From the NCBI RefSeq assembly GCF_963931295.1, contig NZ_OZ007001.1, positions 2,373,001 through 2,437,000 on the forward strand: 64,000 bases of DNA, written 5' to 3'. The stretch's first letter is position 1; every line of letters begins with the position of its first letter. The notes beneath the pieces are model-generated. The model was not told the origin of the DNA and did no database searches. It was given only the letters and a program-made list of their open reading frames with translations. Source of the DNA: an uncultured Mailhella sp. (GTDB taxonomy: Bacteria > Desulfobacterota > Desulfovibrionia > Desulfovibrionales > Desulfovibrionaceae). The position numbers and the translations under genes were made by a program. Positions 59,891-64,000 of the stretch are shown piece after piece.

Positions 59891-59919
59891 ACTCTAACCC
59901 ATTATTATGCGCTCTTCAA
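59891..59919 (-). promoter_or_regulatory. Candidate promoter of the BMP binding-protein gene
   Basis: TTGAAG (59919-59914), a 17-base spacer and TAGAGT (59896-59891) on the minus strand, about 120 bp before the start codon. Confidence 0.45.
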
Positions 59920-59981
59920 GCCTCGAAAACCCTTCCGCCCCGCGGAAAATCGGAGGAAGGGAGAGAGGGGGGAAGAGTGAC

Positions 59982-60079
59982 GGGGGAAGGAGGGAAAACT
60001 TTTTCAAAAGTTTTCCCTCCTTCCCCCGGGGGGGGCCCCCATCCTCTCTTTCAAAATTTTTTAATAGTGGGGGGGGCGG
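59982..60079 (+). repeat. Dispersed hairpin element, copy 4 (inverted orientation)
   Basis: The same 22-bp perfect inverted repeat as near 51.9 kb (arms 59982-60003 and 60006-60027). It is followed by GGGGCCCCC, ATCCTCTCTTTCAAAA and TTTTTTAATAGTGGGGGG, the reverse complement of the flank seen upstream of copy 3. It lies between the BMP gene start and the MATE stop codon, where no terminator need is obvious except for the MATE gene 330 bp away. The rest of 59920-60410 shows nothing recognisable. Confidence 0.85.
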
Positions 60080-60410
60080 CGGGCTTTTTTGTGGGAGATT
60101 CAGGGAGCGGCATGCGGCAAGAAGCCGGGGTGAGAAGAGTCCGGCCGCAGGGCAGAGTGCGGCGGGCTTTTCGTTTGCGCTTCGTCAATGCGCCATCGCA
60201 TGCGGACGACGCGGTTTCTGGTGTGATTCCGGCAGAAGAGGAAAGGCACGGACGCGGCGTTCGGGGCCCATGACGAGGCAGCGCTTGTTCGCAGCCGGGG
60301 CGGCCGGATAGCCACGGCTGCGGACGCACGGGCGCATGGCTTCGTCCGAGGGGGGCGGTCGGCGTGATCACGTGGAAAGGCGTCGCCGCTTCGTTTTGGA
60401 ATTCAGGCGA

Positions 60411-61790
60411 TCAGAACTCCAGCGGCTTGCAGATTCCGCCGCGTTCGCGCTCGCAAAACAGCTTGTTACGGATGACGAAGTACACGACAAGCATGATGAC
60501 GCCCGTGATGATCCACGAGACGGGATAGACGTAGAGCAGCGTTTCGTAGGTAGGGAACATGCGGAACACGGTATAGACCCACACGATGCGCAGAAGGCAT
60601 GAGCCCACGAGCGTGACCATGGCGGGCAGCATGGAGATGCCCATGCCGCGCAGAGCCGCGCCGCTGATTTCGTAGGTGGCGCAGAGCCATTCCATGCTTT
60701 CGACGATGGTAACGCGGGTGACGGCGTGGCGAATGACTTCGGGATCGCTGGTGTACATGCCGGAGAAGAATGCGGCGCCGAGGGTGAATGTGAGGCAGGT
60801 GAGACCGGCAAGCACGACGGCGCAGGCCATGTTTTCGCGGAAGATCTTCTTGCAGCGGTCGAGCTGGCACATGGCGTAGTTCTGGCTGGTGAAGGTCACG
60901 GTGGCCTGACAGAAGGCGTTGACGAAGAAATAGGAGATGAACTCGAAATTGATGGCCGCGGCCGAACCGGCGGCCGTGCTGGAGCCGAAGCCGTTGATGC
61001 CCGAGAGAATGCACACGTTGGAGAGCGAGAAGATCATGCCCTGCAGTCCGGCGGGAGCGCCGATTCTGATGACGCGCAGCAGATGGACGCGCGCGATGGC
61101 AAGCCTGCGGATGTTCAGGCGGATCATGTCGTCTTCGGTGAGCAGAAAGTACATGACGAGCGCGGCGCTGACGAGGTTGCCCGTGAAGGTGGCGAGACCC
61201 ACGCCCGCGACGCCCATGTCGCAGAAGAGCACGAACACCACGCTCAGCGAAACGTTGACCACGCCTGCGGCCATGAGGCTGTACATGGGGCGCTTGGTGT
61301 CGCCCACGCTGCGCAGCACGGCCGCGCCGAAGTTGTAGATCATGATGCACGGCATGCCGACGAAGTAGATGCGCAGATACAGTACGGCCAGATCCATGAC
61401 GTCGTGCGGCACGTCCACGAAGCGCAGCAGCATGGGCGCGAGGAACTGTCCCGCCACGAGCAGGAAGAAGCCGCTCAGTATGGACACGGCCATGACCGTG
61501 TGAACGGCGGACTGGCAGGCCTGCTGATCCTCTCTGCCGACGTAGCGGGCGATGACGACGTTTGCGCCGACGGAAAGCCCGAGAAAGAGGTTGATGATGA
61601 GATTGACGATAGGTCCGTTTCCGCCGACGGCGGCCACGGCCTGAGCTCCGACGAAGTGTCCGACCACGGCGACGTTCGCAGAAATGAACAGCTGCTGCAG
61701 AATGCTGCTCATGGCAATGGGCAGGGCAAAGAGAATGATCTTGCCCAAGAGCGGACCGTGCAGCATGTCAACGTGCTGGGCATGTCCCAT
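60411..61790 (-). CDS. MATE-family efflux transporter
   Basis: 459 aa, 12 membrane segments in two MatE repeats: first repeat from GKIILFALPIAMSSILQQLF with GGNGPIVNLIINLFLGLSVGANVVIARYVG, second from IGAPAGLQGMIFSLSNV. MATE proteins export drugs, metabolites or lipid-linked compounds using Na+ or H+. The ATG at 61790 is chosen since AAGGAG lies six bases upstream; an ATG five codons earlier would bury that site. An unusual nested palindrome lies upstream at 61832-61879. Confidence 0.92.
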   Translation of the reverse strand: MGHAQHVDMLHGPLLGKIILFALPIAMSSILQQLFISANVAVVGHFVGAQAVAAVGGNGPIVNLIINLFLGLSVGANVVIARYVGREDQQACQSAVHTVMAVSILSGFFLLVAGQFLAPMLLRFVDVPHDVMDLAVLYLRIYFVGMPCIMIYNFGAAVLRSVGDTKRPMYSLMAAGVVNVSLSVVFVLFCDMGVAGVGLATFTGNLVSAALVMYFLLTEDDMIRLNIRRLAIARVHLLRVIRIGAPAGLQGMIFSLSNVCILSGINGFGSSTAAGSAAAINFEFISYFFVNAFCQATVTFTSQNYAMCQLDRCKKIFRENMACAVVLAGLTCLTFTLGAAFFSGMYTSDPEVIRHAVTRVTIVESMEWLCATYEISGAALRGMGISMLPAMVTLVGSCLLRIVWVYTVFRMFPTYETLLYVYPVSWIITGVIMLVVYFVIRNKLFCERERGGICKPLEF

Positions 61791-61831
61791 CGTGTTCTCC
61801 TTCATGCAGGGGGTGAGTACAAAGGATGTTT

Positions 61832-61879
61832 CGCCGGAAAGCCAGCGGGGAACTAGGTTGAACCTATCACTTTCCGGCG
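61832..61879 (-). promoter_or_regulatory. Nested palindromes upstream of the MATE gene
   Basis: An outer 10-bp inverted repeat (CGCCGGAAAG at 61832-61841, CTTTCCGGCG at 61870-61879) encloses a perfect inner dyad TAGGTT-G-AACCTA (61854-61866). It sits 42-89 bp upstream of the start codon, in the promoter or leader. It could be a regulator binding site or a leader RNA structure. Confidence 0.5.
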
Positions 61880-61954
61880 TCTTGTCCAGCCGGTAACAAG
61901 AAGTCGGCGGAAGCGGCGTTGAAAGGCGCGGGGAAGCCTGCTTTTGATGGGCGC

Positions 61955-61989
61955 AAAAAAGGGCGGGAGCCGAAGCTTCCGCCCTTTTT
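61955..61989 (-). terminator. Intrinsic terminator of the ugp-type unit
   Basis: AAAAAGGGCGG-AAGC/GCTC-CCGCCCTTTTT (15-bp stem, one G-T pair, CGAA-type loop) ends in six T on the minus strand, 18 bp after the ugpC stop codon. Confidence 0.92.
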
Positions 61990-62006
61990 GTGGAATGTCG
62001 GGAGTT

Positions 62007-63098
<1,092 letters not shown>

Positions 63099-63113
63099 TG
63101 TCTGATCCTTGTA

Positions 63114-63959
63114 CTACTTCTCGGTTTCCACAAGTCCGCGGACGAAGAGCTTCTGCATGCCGAGCACCACGAGCAGCGGCGGCAGCATGCCCAGAAGGGC
63201 CACGGCCATGATGAGGTTCCATTCCGGCACGGCGTCGGGAATGTTCACCATGCGCTGAATGCCCATGACCACGGTGTACATGCTTTCCTGATTGGTGACG
63301 AGCAGGGGCCAGAGGTACTGGTTCCAGCCGTAGATGAACAGCACCACGAAGAGCGCGGCGGTGTTCGTGCGGGAGAGCGGGAGCACCACGTCCACGAAGA
63401 AGCGCCAGGGGCCTGCGCCGTCGATGCGCGCGGCTTCGAGCAGTTCCTGGGGAATGGTCATGAACATCTGACGGTACAGGAACGTGGCCGTGGCCGAGGC
63501 GATGAGCGGCAGAATGAGGCCGGGGTAGCTGTCGATGAAGTTCAGGTTGGCGGCCACCTGGAAGGTGGGCACGATGCGCACTTCCACGGGCATCATGAGC
63601 GTGATGAAGATGAGCACGAAGCACAGCTCGCGTCCGCGGAAGCGGAAGAACACGATGGCGTAGGCCGCGGTGATGGAAATGGCGATTTTGCCGAGGGCGA
63701 TGCCGAGCGCCATGATGAGGCTGTTGCCCATCATGACCCACACGGGAATGCCGCCGGCGGCCTTGAGACCCTGGGTGAGCACGGTGGTGAAGTTCTTGAC
63801 GAGTTCCTGACCGAACCACAGGGGCGTGGTGCCTATGAGCACGTCGTAGCTGTGTGAGGTGGCCACGAGCGCCACGTACAGGGGAAAGAGAACGACGGCC
63901 GCGCCGAACAGGAGCACGGCGTGACTGAGCGCTCTTCCGAGTCCTTTCTTTTCTACCAT
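63114..63959 (-). CDS. ugpE: ABC transporter permease, UgpE type
   Basis: 281 aa, six membrane segments. MalG/UgpE-like inner-membrane subunit with the EAA loop EAARIDGAGPWRFFVDVVLPLS (about 185-206) that contacts the ATPase. TLMMPVEVRIVPTFQ and NLNFIDSYPGLILPL in the middle are typical of UgpE. A UgpA-like gene precedes it at the window edge. Confidence 0.92.
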   Translation of the reverse strand: MVEKKGLGRALSHAVLLFGAAVVLFPLYVALVATSHSYDVLIGTTPLWFGQELVKNFTTVLTQGLKAAGGIPVWVMMGNSLIMALGIALGKIAISITAAYAIVFFRFRGRELCFVLIFITLMMPVEVRIVPTFQVAANLNFIDSYPGLILPLIASATATFLYRQMFMTIPQELLEAARIDGAGPWRFFVDVVLPLSRTNTAALFVVLFIYGWNQYLWPLLVTNQESMYTVVMGIQRMVNIPDAVPEWNLIMAVALLGMLPPLLVVLGMQKLFVRGLVETEK

Positions 63960-63981
63960 AACGAATCTTCTCCTGTTGCGG

Positions 63982-64000
63982 CTAGTAGTTGACCTTGCGT
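63982..64000 (-). CDS. C-terminal end of an upstream ABC permease gene (UgpA-like), partial
   Basis: Only 19 bases are in the window: the minus strand ends RKVNY-stop (TAG at 63984-63982). UgpA/MalF-type permeases commonly end in ERKVxY, and gene order ugpA-ugpE-ugpC is expected here. The next gene starts 22 bp downstream. Assignment rests on this short match and context. Confidence 0.5.

Overview
The window is GC-rich (roughly 60-65% by eye) and reads as a chromosomal segment of an anaerobic delta-proteobacterium. My best guess is a gut-type Desulfovibrionaceae (Bilophila/Mailhella/Desulfovibrio-like). The reasons are the three-polypeptide archaeal-type glutamate synthase, type III glutamine synthetase, LL-diaminopimelate aminotransferase, the fused IspDF, the PSP1-metG pair, an EFR1-type flavodoxin-ferredoxin and a sigma-54 activator style of nitrogen control. 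This is inference; no rRNA or other taxonomic marker is present. There are no tRNA or rRNA genes, CRISPR arrays or recognisable transposases. One non-coding RNA gene, RNase P RNA, is present.

Layout. 1-2523 (+): the end of an SDR dehydrogenase, a DeoC-family aldolase and an iron-dependent alcohol dehydrogenase, probably one small catabolic cassette. 2722-5947 (-): PSP1/RicT-like protein and metG. 6565-11380 (-): DUF1992 protein, uvrA and a DUF4139 exported protein. 11747-22264 (-): a nitrogen-assimilation block in the order glnN, glutamine amidotransferase, FMN synthase subunit, GXGXG/FAD/ferredoxin fusion, dapL and a NifA-like sigma-54 activator. It has a textbook sigma-54 promoter and three upstream dyad repeats in front of glnN. 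23579-24532: a small zinc-ribbon/glycine-zipper protein and tandem repeats. 24533-29381 (-): permease, thioredoxin reductase, thioredoxin and a leaderless aryl-sulfate sulfotransferase. 30556-33487 (-): a Crp/Fnr-family regulator, an AGCS amino-acid symporter and a half-size EamA transporter.

33575-45040 is an envelope region. An LtaS/MdoB-like phosphoglycerol transferase (-) faces a CpxR/CpxA-like two-component system followed by a PAP2 phosphatase (+) and, further on, a flavodoxin-ferredoxin. Then comes a five-gene (-) set: ugd, UDP-glucuronate 4-epimerase, a polyprenyl-phosphate-type GT2, a double LAB_N protein and an ArnT-like GT39. GTAAC-N5-GTAAC boxes, the CpxR-box architecture, lie upstream of the two-component system, next to the LtaS-like promoter and directly upstream of a TTGACA hexamer before ugd. 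This suggests a stress regulon that decorates the outer membrane with uronic acid.

45784-50399 (-) is housekeeping: Nif3 protein, C4 zinc-ribbon protein, rnpB, ispDF and a BaiN-like flavoprotein. 50826-52446 holds a DsbA-like protein and an orphan 163-aa protein. 52679-59772 (-) is a BMP-family nucleoside-type ABC transporter whose ATPase gene is separated from its permeases by an MdtD-like exporter with its own promoter and operator-like palindrome. 60411-64000 (-) holds a MATE exporter and the ugpC/ugpE end of a sugar-phosphate-type ABC transporter. A family of long perfect hairpins of nearly the same sequence occurs at 24.1, 24.4, 51.9 and 60.0 kb.
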